From NCBI RefSeq assembly GCF_003858535.1, contig NZ_RQTJ01000010.1, forward strand, positions 1-64,000: a stretch of DNA of 64,000 nucleotides, in the 5' to 3' direction. The notes under the pieces were generated by a model. That model worked only from the letters and a program-made list of their open reading frames with translations. It was not told where the DNA came from and did not search any database. Position numbers and translations under genes: made by a program. The stretch's first letter is position 1; each line of letters opens with the position of its first letter. Source of the DNA: Paenimyroides viscosum (GTDB lineage Bacteria; Bacteroidota; Bacteroidia; Flavobacteriales; Flavobacteriaceae). This document shows positions 25,297-34,336 of the stretch, piece by piece.

Positions 25297-26871
25297 ATGG
25301 CAGCAATTAATCCTGCTGAGATTTCAGCAATATTAAAGAAACAATTATCTGGTTTTACAGCAGAAGGATCTGTAGAAGAAGTTGGTACCGTTTTAACAAT
25401 AGGTGATGGTATTGCACGTGTTCACGGATTGGCAAACGCACAGTATGGTGAGTTGGTTCAGTTTGAGAGCGGTTTAGAGGCAATGGTTCAAAACTTAGAA
25501 GAAGATAACGTTGGTGTTGTTTTATTTGGCCCATCTACAGGTGTAAGCGAAGGATCTATCGTAAAAAGAACAGGTCGTATCGCATCTATCAAAGTAGGTG
25601 AAGGTATGTTAGGACGTGTGGTTGATACTTTAGGTAACCCAATCGACGGTAAAGGACCTATCACAGGCGATTTATACGAAATGCCAATCGAGCGTAAAGC
25701 TCCTGGTGTTGTATTCCGTCAGCCGGTAACCGAGCCTATGCAGACAGGTATCAAAGCAATCGATGCAATGATCCCGGTTGGTCGTGGTCAACGTGAGTTG
25801 GTTATTGGTGACCGTCAAACAGGTAAAACTACTGTTTGTATCGATACCATTTTAAATCAAAAAGAATTTTACGATGCTGGTAAACCAGTATTCTGTATAT
25901 ATGTTGCTGTTGGGCAAAAAGCTTCTACAGTAGCAAACATTGCAAAAACATTAGAAGAAAAAGGCGCAATGGCTTATTCTGTAATTGTTGCTGCAAATGC
26001 ATCAGATCCTGCTCCAATGCAGGTATATGCTCCAATGGCAGGTGCTGCAATTGGTGAGTATTTCCGTGATACAGGTCGTCCTGCATTAATCGTTTATGAT
26101 GATTTATCTAAACAAGCAGTAGCTTACCGTGAAATGTCTTTAATTTTACGTCGTCCACCAGGTCGTGAGGCGTATCCTGGAGACGTTTTCTATCTTCACT
26201 CTCGTTTATTAGAGCGTGCTGCAAAAGTAATCGGTGACGATGAAATCGCAAAAAACATGAACGATTTACCAGAATCGTTAAAGCCAATCGTTAAAGGTGG
26301 TGGTTCGTTAACTGCTTTACCAATTATCGAAACTCAGGCTGGTGACGTTTCTGCATATATTCCAACAAACGTAATTTCGATTACAGACGGACAGATTTTC
26401 TTGGAGTCTGATTTATTTAACGCAGGTGTACGTCCGGCAATTAACGTAGGTATTTCGGTATCTCGTGTTGGAGGTAACGCGCAAATTAAATCAATGAAAA
26501 AAGTTGCAGGTACTTTAAAATTAGACCAAGCACAATTCCGTGAATTAGAAGCTTTCGCGAAATTTGGTTCAGATTTAGATGCAGTAACTTTAAACGTAAT
26601 CGAAAAAGGTCGTCGTAACGTTGAAATCTTAAAGCAAGCGGTAAACGATCCGTATTCTGTTGAAGATCAGGTTGCAATTATCTATGCAGGTTCTAAAAAC
26701 TTGTTACGTAACGTTCCTGTAGAAAAAGTAAAAGAATTCGAAAAAGAATTCTTACAAGTATTAAACTTATCGTACCGCGATACTTTAAATGCGTTAAAAG
26801 CAGGTAACTTGTCTGACGAAGCTACAGCTACATTAGAAAAAGTTGCGAAAGAAGTATCGTCTAAATACTAA
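25297..26871 (+). CDS. atpA: ATP synthase F1 subunit alpha
   Basis: A 524-residue regulatory nucleotide-binding subunit of F1. The P-loop GDRQTGKT is at 171-178, and the signature segment [14 protein letters not shown] is near 380-393. Length is normal for bacteria. Codon choice is notably biased (CGT and GGT rich) relative to neighbours, as expected for a highly expressed gene. A long hairpin separates it from atpG. Confidence 0.97.
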   Translation: MAAINPAEISAILKKQLSGFTAEGSVEEVGTVLTIGDGIARVHGLANAQYGELVQFESGLEAMVQNLEEDNVGVVLFGPSTGVSEGSIVKRTGRIASIKVGEGMLGRVVDTLGNPIDGKGPITGDLYEMPIERKAPGVVFRQPVTEPMQTGIKAIDAMIPVGRGQRELVIGDRQTGKTTVCIDTILNQKEFYDAGKPVFCIYVAVGQKASTVANIAKTLEEKGAMAYSVIVAANASDPAPMQVYAPMAGAAIGEYFRDTGRPALIVYDDLSKQAVAYREMSLILRRPPGREAYPGDVFYLHSRLLERAAKVIGDDEIAKNMNDLPESLKPIVKGGGSLTALPIIETQAGDVSAYIPTNVISITDGQIFLESDLFNAGVRPAINVGISVSRVGGNAQIKSMKKVAGTLKLDQAQFRELEAFAKFGSDLDAVTLNVIEKGRRNVEILKQAVNDPYSVEDQVAIIYAGSKNLLRNVPVEKVKEFEKEFLQVLNLSYRDTLNALKAGNLSDEATATLEKVAKEVSSKY

Positions 26872-26888
26872 TAAAAGTACAGAGTAGT

Positions 26889-26926
26889 TAGTATTGAGAA
26901 TCTAGGTTTCTAAGTTCTCAATACTA
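26889..26926 (+). other. Intercistronic hairpin between atpA and atpG
   Basis: TAGTATTGAGAA (26889-26900) pairs perfectly with TTCTCAATACTA (26915-26926) around a 14-base loop, and the pairing continues outward with one bulge. No T run follows, so it is unlikely to terminate; it may protect or delimit the atpA message. Confidence 0.6.
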
Positions 26927-26959
26927 CTATCTAAATTTATTTGTCTTAATTCAATTAAA

Positions 26960-27820
26960 ATGGCAAACTTAAAAGAAATACGTAACAGAATAAACTCGGT
27001 ATCATCAACCATGCAGATTACTTCTGCAATGAAGATGGTTTCTGCAGCAAAATTAAAAAAGGCGCAAGATGCTATTACAGCTATGCGTCCGTATGCAGAG
27101 AAATTAACCGAATTAATTCAGAACATAAGCTCAACATTAGAAGGTGATGCAGCAGGTGTTTACGCAGAACAACGCGAAGTAAACAAAGTTTTAGTAGTTG
27201 TAGTTACATCAAACCGTGGATTGTGTGGTGCTTTTAATGCAAACGTTATTAAAGCTACACGTACGTTAATTGATACAACGTATGCTGGTAAAAGTGTTAA
27301 TGTTTTAACAATTGGTAAAAAAGGATATGACTTGGTTGGTAAAACAGAAACTGTTTTTGCAAACCGCAGTGATTTATTCGATGCTTTAACGTTTGCAAAT
27401 GTTGAAGTTGTTGCGCAACAAATTATGGATGCTTTTATTGAAGGATCTTATGATAAGGTGGAGTTGGTGTACAATCAATTTAAAAATGCAGCTACACAAA
27501 TTGTACAAACAGAACAGTTTTTGCCTTTAAAGCCAATTGAAACAGAATCGAACGTAACGGTAGATTATATTTATGAGCCTTCTAAAGAAGAAATCATTTT
27601 AAATTTAATACCTACATCGTTAAAAACGCAGTTGTACAAAGCAGTGTTAGATTCTAACGCAGCTGAACACGGTGCACGTATGACGGCTATGCACAAAGCA
27701 ACCGATAATGCGAAAGATTTACGCGATCAGTTAAAATTAACGTATAACAAAGCTCGACAAGCTGCTATTACAAACGAGATCTTAGAGATTGTTGGTGGTG
27801 CCGAAGCATTGAATAATTAA
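26960..27820 (+). CDS. atpG: ATP synthase F1 subunit gamma
   Basis: A 286-residue central rotor subunit. The N-terminal helix starts ANLKEIRNRINSV with SAMKMVSAAKLKKAQ, and the C-terminal helix contains EHGARMTAMHKATDNA and the final NEILEIVGGAEAL. It ends the cluster; a terminator follows at 27841. The beta and epsilon genes (atpD, atpC), which normally come next, are not in this window. Confidence 0.96.
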   Translation: MANLKEIRNRINSVSSTMQITSAMKMVSAAKLKKAQDAITAMRPYAEKLTELIQNISSTLEGDAAGVYAEQREVNKVLVVVVTSNRGLCGAFNANVIKATRTLIDTTYAGKSVNVLTIGKKGYDLVGKTETVFANRSDLFDALTFANVEVVAQQIMDAFIEGSYDKVELVYNQFKNAATQIVQTEQFLPLKPIETESNVTVDYIYEPSKEEIILNLIPTSLKTQLYKAVLDSNAAEHGARMTAMHKATDNAKDLRDQLKLTYNKARQAAITNEILEIVGGAEALNN

Positions 27821-27840
27821 TACGTTTTTAGTTACTATAT

Positions 27841-27866
27841 AAGAGGCATTTTGTGCCTCTTTTTTA
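27841..27866 (+). terminator. Terminator of the ATP synthase operon
   Basis: AAGAGGCA (27841-27848) pairs with TGCCTCTT (27854-27861) and is followed by a T run. Confidence 0.8.
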
Positions 27867-27876
27867 TTTTATATTT

Positions 27877-28509
27877 ATGGTGTATCATAAAGTTTTTATT
27901 ATCCTTTTCGCAATATCTATTATTAGCTGCAAGAAAAATGATGCTATTGCAAATGAAAAATTATTAGTTGAATCTATTTCTGTTAATGATTCAATCTCTG
28001 TGTCTTTTGTTAAAAAAGATTCAATTATAAATGACAGTGTTTCATTGTATTTTCAATTAGAAAAGCCTTTAAATAATCATGCAGATGTCTTTTATGATAA
28101 TTTAGCATTTAAATTTTTCTTGAAGTACAATGAAACTAATGATTTTGATAAATTAATCATTATTAATGATAATAAGTCTTTTAACTATAAGAAGTCATTT
28201 TTTATAGAATTACAATCATTATTAGAATTAAAAGATGATTTTTTAGACAATAAAAAAAGATTAGACTTAGAGAATGTGTTTTTGAATAAAGAAATGAGTA
28301 AGGCTTTTTTCGGTGTATTTGAAGAGATAACTGAAAAATATCGTCAGATTGAAAAGATTGTAATTGATGGTTATGAAATTAAAGACACAAAGAATGTTAA
28401 TAAAATTTTTATCGTTACTTATGTAATGTATTTTGGAGATACCGGAATGAGATATAAGTTATTCTATTCAATTGAAAGCGGAAAGATAATTAGATACGAG
28501 TATATTTAA
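27877..28509 (+). CDS. Predicted lipoprotein, unknown function
   Basis: From ATG 27877 it encodes 210 residues. The signal peptide has a lipobox ISC at about residue 18, followed by KKND, so a membrane-anchored lipoprotein is likely. The mature part is AT-rich and mixed alpha/beta with many Asn, Asp, Lys and Ser. No family is recognised. The longest frame starts with a GTG at 27853 inside the ATP synthase terminator and is rejected. Composition is more AT-rich than the atp genes, which could mean a recent arrival or weak expression. Confidence 0.6.
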   Translation: MVYHKVFIILFAISIISCKKNDAIANEKLLVESISVNDSISVSFVKKDSIINDSVSLYFQLEKPLNNHADVFYDNLAFKFFLKYNETNDFDKLIIINDNKSFNYKKSFFIELQSLLELKDDFLDNKKRLDLENVFLNKEMSKAFFGVFEEITEKYRQIEKIVIDGYEIKDTKNVNKIFIVTYVMYFGDTGMRYKLFYSIESGKIIRYEYI

Positions 28510-28531
28510 TTTTGCTAGATTAATTAAAAGG

Positions 28532-28629
28532 ATATCCCTTGCTGGTGCGAGCGTCACGGCTCGTACCAAAAATAAAAAACAAACGAAAAAAAGACACGAG
28601 CAAGATGCTCGCGCCAGTGTTGGGGATAA
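28532..28629. repeat. Imperfect inverted-repeat element, about 98 bp
   Basis: The left arm at 28532-28567 and the right arm at 28592-28628 are imperfect inverted copies (ATCCC...CTGGTGCGAGCG... against ATCCCC...CTGGCGCGAGCA...). Each arm has its own small hairpin: GAGC/GCTC on the left, CGAGC/GCTCG on the right. The arms are GC-richer than the surroundings, and the spacer is A-rich. It resembles a REP pair or small non-autonomous element. Confidence 0.6.
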
Positions 28630-28667
28630 TAAAAAACAGTACTAATTTTAGTACACTTTTTAATACA

Positions 28668-28698
28668 AAAGCCTTTATTGTATGTAGATAAAGGCTTT
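28668..28698 (-). terminator. Terminator after the PAS-LuxR gene
   Basis: AAAGCCTTTAT (28668-28678) pairs with ATAAAGGCTTT (28688-28698); on the minus strand it follows the gene's stop at 28711 and leads into a T-rich stretch. A smaller palindrome GTACTAA/TTAGTAC is at 28639-28654. Confidence 0.6.
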
Positions 28699-28710
28699 GT
28701 TTATTTATTT

Positions 28711-29421
28711 TTATTCAAAATCACTGATGCTAATTTTCTTTATTAGTTCAATAAAACTATTGCTTTTTGCTTTTGTTAAGATGTTTTTTCTGTGAGTGCG
28801 AACCGTATTGGTGCTAATTTTTAATTCAAATGCAATTCTTTCGCTATTATATCCTAGCTTAATAAGATTTAAAATTTCCAGTTCTCTTTCGCTTAGATTA
28901 TACGAGTTTTGTTCGTTTATATAAACGTTATTAGATTTGTCTAAAATTTTATAATCATTTTTTGGCAAAACATCAAAATCTGCAATTCTTTTATGTATAA
29001 CCAATGTTTTAGTTAAGTGTCCGCTGTTGTTTACTTCAAGCGCTTGGCATTGCTGTAAAATTCTAATGTACGATCCGTTTTTTGTTTTAATTCGATATGA
29101 GTAAGAGAGTAGGTACTTAAAATGCTCATTAAACAATAGTTTATTGGTGAAGTTTAACCCTCTTTCTTCAGAAGCAAAGAAATAAGGTACATCTTCGGGA
29201 TGAATCATACCTATTAAAAAATCAAGATTAAACTCGTGTGAATTGTAACCCGTTAATGTTTCAAAAGCTTTATTTACATACAAAATAGAGTTTTCGTAAC
29301 AGTCGTAAATAAAAATGTAACTTGAAATTTGTTCAACCGATTCGGTTTTATTGTCAGCTTCAGATTGGGACTTTTGATTGTTCACTAAAACATTCCATTT
29401 TGTAGCTATCGTGTCTTCCAT
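28711..29421 (-). CDS. PAS domain LuxR-type transcription regulator
   Basis: A 236-residue cytoplasmic regulator. A PAS-like sensory domain spans about residues 33-145 (YIFIYDCYENSILYVNKAF, HPEDVPYFF), and a LuxR/GerE helix-turn-helix is at about 174-232 (LSERELEILNLIKLGYNSERIA then STNTVRTHRKNIL). The ligand is unknown. It is likely a stand-alone regulator: its own promoter element lies 38 bases upstream and a terminator follows. Neighbouring genes on the same strand start upstream of its promoter, so no target can be inferred. Confidence 0.85.
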   Translation of the reverse strand: MEDTIATKWNVLVNNQKSQSEADNKTESVEQISSYIFIYDCYENSILYVNKAFETLTGYNSHEFNLDFLIGMIHPEDVPYFFASEERGLNFTNKLLFNEHFKYLLSYSYRIKTKNGSYIRILQQCQALEVNNSGHLTKTLVIHKRIADFDVLPKNDYKILDKSNNVYINEQNSYNLSERELEILNLIKLGYNSERIAFELKISTNTVRTHRKNILTKAKSNSFIELIKKISISDFE

Positions 29422-29458
29422 AGTTTTATTACAAGGGATTATAAGGTGTTCTAAATTA

Positions 29459-29466
29459 CAAAATTA
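29459..29466 (-). promoter_or_regulatory. -7 promoter element for the PAS-LuxR gene
   Basis: The minus strand reads TAATTTTG, matching TAnnTTTG, 37 bases before the ATG. Confidence 0.45.
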
Positions 29467-29500
29467 ATTTTATAAAGAATGTTTAAATGCTCATTGATTT

Positions 29501-29995
29501 TTATTTTAAAACCATTTGAAAAGCATCTCTTGGTGAACCATCTGCAACATAAATAATACCGCAATACGTAAAACCATACTTTTTAAAGAAGTTCTGCATA
29601 GGCAGGTTATTGTTGTTGGTATCAACACGAATGTTGTTAATCTGCGTAAAACAATAATCAAAACAAGCTTTGGCAACTCCTTTAGCTTTTCCGTTTGATG
29701 CCAGTCTGTGAATAACGCCATAAGGTTCGTTATTAAGCCACTTTCCGTTATCAATGATGTTGTACGACGGTTCAGGATTATCGCCTTTCAAAAATGAAAA
29801 ATAACCTACAATTTCGGTATCGTTCCAACAAATGTATCCAATGTTTTGATTGATGTCATTCAGAATAACATCTGCTGATGGATATCCGTTAATCCATTGT
29901 GAAAGGTTGCCGTTGGCGCGCATACTATTTCGTGCAGCATCAATAACCTGCATAATGTTGTTTAAATGTTCGGGTTTTGCAATTTCTATCGTCAT
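29501..29995 (-). CDS. GNAT family N-acetyltransferase
   Basis: A 164-residue GCN5-type acetyltransferase. The acetyl-CoA binding region is at about 100-115 (RLASNGKAKGVAKACFDYC), and the C-terminal YGFTYCGIIYV strand closes the fold (FFKKYGF is typical). The substrate is unknown. Three bases separate it from the antiporter gene upstream, so it is cotranscribed with that gene. Confidence 0.8.
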   Translation of the reverse strand: MTIEIAKPEHLNNIMQVIDAARNSMRANGNLSQWINGYPSADVILNDINQNIGYICWNDTEIVGYFSFLKGDNPEPSYNIIDNGKWLNNEPYGVIHRLASNGKAKGVAKACFDYCFTQINNIRVDTNNNNLPMQNFFKKYGFTYCGIIYVADGSPRDAFQMVLK

Positions 29996-29998
29996 AAT

Positions 29999-32221
29999 CT
30001 ATTTTGAAAATAAAGCGGTGATTTTCTTTTTATCGCCTACAAGCCATAAAATATCTCCTTTTTGTAAGGTAAATGTAGGTTGTGGATTTAAAATGCGCTC
30101 GCCATTGCGTTCAATTCCGGCAATAATACTGTTGCTGTTTTCGCGGATTTTACTTTCACGAATCGATATTCCGTTCAACGCTTCATTGGTCAATTCGAAA
30201 CCTTTCAGTACAATTTCTGTATGGTAATCAACCGATCCCACCAGCGATTTATCAACAAAAAGTTCAAAATCCCTCACCTGATCGTCGGTTCCAATAACAT
30301 ACAAAATATCTTTCGGAAAAATCTTTTCGTCTTTATCGGGAATGTTTATTACCAGATCGCCACGTTTAATAATGGCAATGTTTACACCCAGTTCTTCACG
30401 CACTTTTAGTTCATTCAAGGTTTTACCGGCGATCAGTGATTCCTGCGGAATTTCAAAAGTAGTCATGTGTCCGTCCCAAGGCGTTAAATCGCTTTTATTT
30501 CTAATAGCTTCGGATCTTTCTCTATCATTAAAATTCTCAATAAACTGATGTTGAATCTTTCCGTACATATTCTGAATTTTCTTTGGAAACAGCACTGCAA
30601 ACGAAATTAATATTGCCAATACAATTACACCTGTTAACGGATTAATCAGTTCATTTATCATTATAAAAACAATTACAATGCACAATAAAATTCTAAACAA
30701 GGCAATTAATATTAGGGGTGTAATGTTTTTATTTTCGCTTTTTAGTTTGTTTAAAGATGTTGCCGCAACTCTTTGCAATGCCAAAGCATATAAAAAAGGC
30801 AAAAATGCAACAACGGTTAAAAAAATGTACAAATAATAGGTAAATGCGCCGTTAGACAATGGAATTAAATAGGAAATGCTTACAAAAACAATTCCTGCAA
30901 TAATAACCGAATGTATTACAATGTGTGATATTACTCCGGTAATGTATTTTTTCCAATGATTTGTTTTGTATATGGTTTGTGTTTCGGAAGAATAATTATC
31001 TAACCGATCTTCCCATTTTTTAGGTAGAATAATTTTTAGTTGATGATATGCTTTTAGAGAATTTTTAATGAAAAACGGCGTAGTAAAAGTTGTTATTGCC
31101 GAAACCGCCACAACAATAGGATATAAAAATCCGCTTGTTACACCTAACGTCATACCTAAGGTGGCTATAATGAACGAAAATTCGCCAATTTGAGCCAAAC
31201 TCATTCCTGCCTGAACCGATTGTTTTAAAGGCTGCCCCGATACTAAAGCGCCCATTCCAGTAGCTATTGTTTTTCCAAAAATAGTAACAATGGTTATAAT
31301 TACAACAGGAAAAGCATATTCTTGTAAAGTATCCAGATTGATTAACATACCGACTGATACAAAGAAAACGGCTCCGAATAGATCTTTTACAGGTTTAATT
31401 AAATGTTCAATCTGTTCTGCTTTGGTTGTTTCGGCTATGATCGATCCCATAATAAAAGCGCCCAATGCTGGTGAAAAACCTGCTGCGGTTGCCAGAATAA
31501 CCATCATTAAACACAATGCCAACGAAACAATTAAAGTGGTTTCTTCGTTTAGCAAATTTTTTGTTCTTTTAAGTAGGGTAGGAATTAAAAAGATTCCTGC
31601 TAAAAACCAAAGTATTAAAAAGAACGCCAGCTTAAAGATAGATTCCATTAGTTCAACTCCTGAAAACTGTTGCGATACCGCTATGGTTGATAGTAAAACC
31701 ATTAATAAAATTGCGACAATATCTTCTACAATCAATGTTCCGAAAACTACACCGGCAAATTTTTGTGTTTTTACGCCTAATTCATCAAACGCTCGTAGAA
31801 TAATGGTTGTGGATGACATGGAGAGAATTGCTCCTAAAAAAATACTGTCGATAAAATTCCAACCTAAAAGTTTACCGGTTGTAAAACCAATAATAATCAT
31901 GGATACAATTTGCACACCGGCAGTAATACTAGCAGAACCGCCCACTTTTACGAGTTTTTTAAAACTGAATTCCAGTCCTAAACTAAAAAGTAAAAATATC
32001 ACGCCAATTTCTGCCCAGACTTCTACGTTGCCCATTTCTTGAACTGTAGGAAACAAAGGAAAATGCGGACCTGCCAAAAAACCAGCTATTAAATAACCCA
32101 AAACCAAAGGTTGTTTTATCTTTTTAAAGATTAAAACGGCAACTCCGGCGGTCATTAATATCAAACCTAAATCTGAAATCAATGGGTATAAATGATGTGA
32201 GGTTTCTACAGCTGCTGGCAT
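29999..32221 (-). CDS. Monovalent cation:proton antiporter with TrkA-C domains
   Basis: A 740-residue CPA2-type (KefB/YbaL-like) transporter. The exchanger domain covers about residues 12-390 with around 12 membrane segments (KKIKQPLVLGYLIAGFLAGP, LGLEFS, PALGAFIMGSIIAET). A second membrane part follows, then two C-terminal TrkA-C/RCK-C repeats at about 580-735. It probably exchanges K+ or Na+ for protons at the inner membrane, with the RCK-C domains binding a regulatory ligand. No N-terminal TrkA NAD-binding domain is evident. Confidence 0.85.
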   Translation of the reverse strand: MPAAVETSHHLYPLISDLGLILMTAGVAVLIFKKIKQPLVLGYLIAGFLAGPHFPLFPTVQEMGNVEVWAEIGVIFLLFSLGLEFSFKKLVKVGGSASITAGVQIVSMIIIGFTTGKLLGWNFIDSIFLGAILSMSSTTIILRAFDELGVKTQKFAGVVFGTLIVEDIVAILLMVLLSTIAVSQQFSGVELMESIFKLAFFLILWFLAGIFLIPTLLKRTKNLLNEETTLIVSLALCLMMVILATAAGFSPALGAFIMGSIIAETTKAEQIEHLIKPVKDLFGAVFFVSVGMLINLDTLQEYAFPVVIITIVTIFGKTIATGMGALVSGQPLKQSVQAGMSLAQIGEFSFIIATLGMTLGVTSGFLYPIVVAVSAITTFTTPFFIKNSLKAYHQLKIILPKKWEDRLDNYSSETQTIYKTNHWKKYITGVISHIVIHSVIIAGIVFVSISYLIPLSNGAFTYYLYIFLTVVAFLPFLYALALQRVAATSLNKLKSENKNITPLILIALFRILLCIVIVFIMINELINPLTGVIVLAILISFAVLFPKKIQNMYGKIQHQFIENFNDRERSEAIRNKSDLTPWDGHMTTFEIPQESLIAGKTLNELKVREELGVNIAIIKRGDLVINIPDKDEKIFPKDILYVIGTDDQVRDFELFVDKSLVGSVDYHTEIVLKGFELTNEALNGISIRESKIRENSNSIIAGIERNGERILNPQPTFTLQKGDILWLVGDKKKITALFSK

Positions 32222-32280
32222 AAAAGTACGCGAATATTTGTTTTAAAGATACAAAAAACCTATTATTAAAAGGAACAAAA

Positions 32281-32310
32281 AAAACGCCTTCGGTTTAAAG
32301 AAGGCGTTTT
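32281..32310 (-). terminator. Terminator after the DUF5689 gene
   Basis: A perfect 11-bp stem AAAACGCCTTC (32281-32291) with GAAGGCGTTTT (32300-32310). A run of A residues at 32277-32284 gives the T tract on the minus strand. It ends the TonB receptor operon. Confidence 0.75.
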
Positions 32311-32328
32311 AGTATTTGTAATTAATTG

Positions 32329-33708
32329 TTATTGAATTTCTATATTATCAATGTGTAAATCGTAAGCGGCATTGTTTCCAACTTTTAACGCAAAAAGATC
32401 TCCAGCGGTAGATTTATTAAGATCAACATCGGCAATGTTTAAGGTAACCTTAACCCATTTACCGTTTGTGTTTATGGTTCCACCATAAGCATTTGTTCCG
32501 TTGCCAGCATCATTAAGGTCGGCTTTGTTTAATACAACTGCACTGCTTCCTAAATTTGTTACGTTAAAAACATCGTAACCTGTTGTAGCACGGTATATGT
32601 TGAATGATAATGATTTTGCAGCTGTTCCTTTCACCCAAAAAGTTATTTTTGTTGGTGTTGCAGGAATATTTCCATGTGCAGAAGCTAAAATTGTAAAAAC
32701 ATAATCGTTTGCAGTTGGTGTACCGTTAAGGTGTAACGAATTAGTACCTAAAGCACCTGTGCCAACCCCTTGAACTGCATAAGATTTTAAGCCAAAACTG
32801 TTTATTGAACTATTAAAGTTTGTCCAATTTTCAAAATCGGCTGCAGTGAATAATAAGTTTGTAGGTGCAACAGGTTCTTCGCCTTCTCCAGGTTCTTCGC
32901 CAATACGGTTTTCTGTTAGTTGAATATCATTGAACGTACGTGCCATAAATTGATAATCGCTGTTGAACTTGGTTAAAACCCCACGAATTTTTCCGCTGTT
33001 ATTTGGTATTACTTGTGATGCAAATTTTGCAAATTCACTGGTTCTAAAAATCATGGTTCCGCTAGCATCTAAAATGTTGTGGTTTGTAGCGCCGCCCAAC
33101 ACATTCGATGCATCGTAATAAGTTTTATCAACCGCATTGTCTGCAAACTGTACTTGATCAATTTCTACTAAGGTGTTGATGTAATTGTCGTTTTTAAGAT
33201 CTGCCAAAGTAATGGTTTTGGCTAATTCTGCTTCAGGAATTATTACGTTTGATGCAAATACTTTTTTGTAGAAATCTTGCGGACGCATTCTACCAACGCT
33301 TGTTTCTTCGAAAACATCGCCTAAAACAACCGATCCGTTTACAACAGAAAAGTACATATCTTTTAAATAGATATAAACTTTACGCCCCGGTGCTATATGG
33401 TTTACTATGTTGTACATATCAACAGAAATAGACAAGCCTTTGGTGCCTTCTATGTTTTGTAATGATACCGATTTGTAAAACGTTCCGCCTTCATCGGTAG
33501 ATGATACGTAGGCTTCTAAAATATCGTCTTCGGTATATTGTTGCAACGTTGTATTTGCTTTAGTGTATAATTCTTCTAAAGTAATTGTTGGTGTTGCGTT
33601 ATGGTATTCTATTGTGGGTGCAGTAGCGTCGTCACTGTTTGCACAACTTGTTGTTACTAATGTTGCAACCAATGCTAAGGCTGCAAATGTATATTTTAAT
33701 GCTTTCAT
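32329..33708 (-). CDS. DUF5689 domain surface lipoprotein
   Basis: A 459-residue lipoprotein with lipobox TTSC at about residue 22 and a following acidic stretch (ANSDD), as in Bacteroidota surface lipoproteins. Residues about 40-265 match the DUF5689 pattern (ITLEELY, GRKVYIYLKDMYF, an OB-fold-like nucleic-acid-binding type of domain). A Gly/Glu/Pro linker follows, then a C-terminal jelly-roll of carbohydrate-binding style (about 285-459, ending HIDNIEIQ). It is third in the operon after the TonB receptor and another lipoprotein. The role in surface binding is inferred. Confidence 0.78.
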   Translation of the reverse strand: MKALKYTFAALALVATLVTTSCANSDDATAPTIEYHNATPTITLEELYTKANTTLQQYTEDDILEAYVSSTDEGGTFYKSVSLQNIEGTKGLSISVDMYNIVNHIAPGRKVYIYLKDMYFSVVNGSVVLGDVFEETSVGRMRPQDFYKKVFASNVIIPEAELAKTITLADLKNDNYINTLVEIDQVQFADNAVDKTYYDASNVLGGATNHNILDASGTMIFRTSEFAKFASQVIPNNSGKIRGVLTKFNSDYQFMARTFNDIQLTENRIGEEPGEGEEPVAPTNLLFTAADFENWTNFNSSINSFGLKSYAVQGVGTGALGTNSLHLNGTPTANDYVFTILASAHGNIPATPTKITFWVKGTAAKSLSFNIYRATTGYDVFNVTNLGSSAVVLNKADLNDAGNGTNAYGGTINTNGKWVKVTLNIADVDLNKSTAGDLFALKVGNNAAYDLHIDNIEIQ

Positions 33709-33718
33709 TCCTTAAAAA

Positions 33719-34324
33719 TTAAAAAACTTTAATGTTATCAATCATATAAGCGCCTGCATTAGCATTTGCTGTTCCTCCGGTTGCCTTAAAAGCAATATGT
33801 ATGTTTCCGCTGAATTGTGCTAAGTTAATTCCGCCAGAATTTACCCATTCGTAATTTTTTGAATTGGGTTGCGGTTTTTTAAATTCAAATTTAACCCAAT
33901 TTGCAGCAGCAACATCGCCTGTGAAATTGTTTGATACAAATAGTTCTAAATAATTTTCTGTATCATTTATAACGTGGTGTTGTGCGCTTTGAAAGGTTAA
34001 ACGCTTAGCATTGGCTTGGTCTAAATTAATTACTGGTGTAATAAACCAACCAATGTTTAATGGTTGCCCACTTTGAAAAGGGGAAAATTCATAGTAACCA
34101 TTTCCTCTGTTATCTTTATTGCCAAACCATTCTTTTGTACCAACTTCTGAAAAATTAGTAAAAGGGGTTTCGTCAAAAGTACCTTCAACTACTTGTTGAA
34201 AATCTACTAAATAAATAATTTTATTATGTTGTGGTAATTCCTGTTCGTCTTCTGGTGAACAAGCTGTAAATATACTTGCGAAAGTTAAAACAGCTATTGG
34301 GAATATGTATTTTAATTTTTTCAT
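33719..34324 (-). CDS. Choice-of-anchor-J-like surface lipoprotein
   Basis: A 201-residue lipoprotein with lipobox TAC at about residue 22 and the export-type tail SPEDEQE. The mature part is a jelly-roll with GWFITPVINLDQANAKRL, a typical choice-of-anchor J or DUF5017-like segment, and ends YMIDNIKVF. The exact family is uncertain. It lies between the TonB receptor and the DUF5689 gene with gaps of 10-12 bases, so all three are cotranscribed and probably form one surface complex. Confidence 0.7.
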   Translation of the reverse strand: MKKLKYIFPIAVLTFASIFTACSPEDEQELPQHNKIIYLVDFQQVVEGTFDETPFTNFSEVGTKEWFGNKDNRGNGYYEFSPFQSGQPLNIGWFITPVINLDQANAKRLTFQSAQHHVINDTENYLELFVSNNFTGDVAAANWVKFEFKKPQPNSKNYEWVNSGGINLAQFSGNIHIAFKATGGTANANAGAYMIDNIKVF

Positions 34325-34336
34325 ATCACTTTAAAA

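Noticed and set aside
27853..27876. GTG start for the lipoprotein after atpG
   Set aside because: It lies in the terminator stem; the ATG at 27877 gives a normal lipoprotein signal.
31290..32042. A 250-residue frame on the plus strand opposite the antiporter gene
   Set aside because: It is a mirror of a real, fully motif-supported gene on the other strand; its sequence is low-complexity Ile/Thr/Asn/Lys without domain features.
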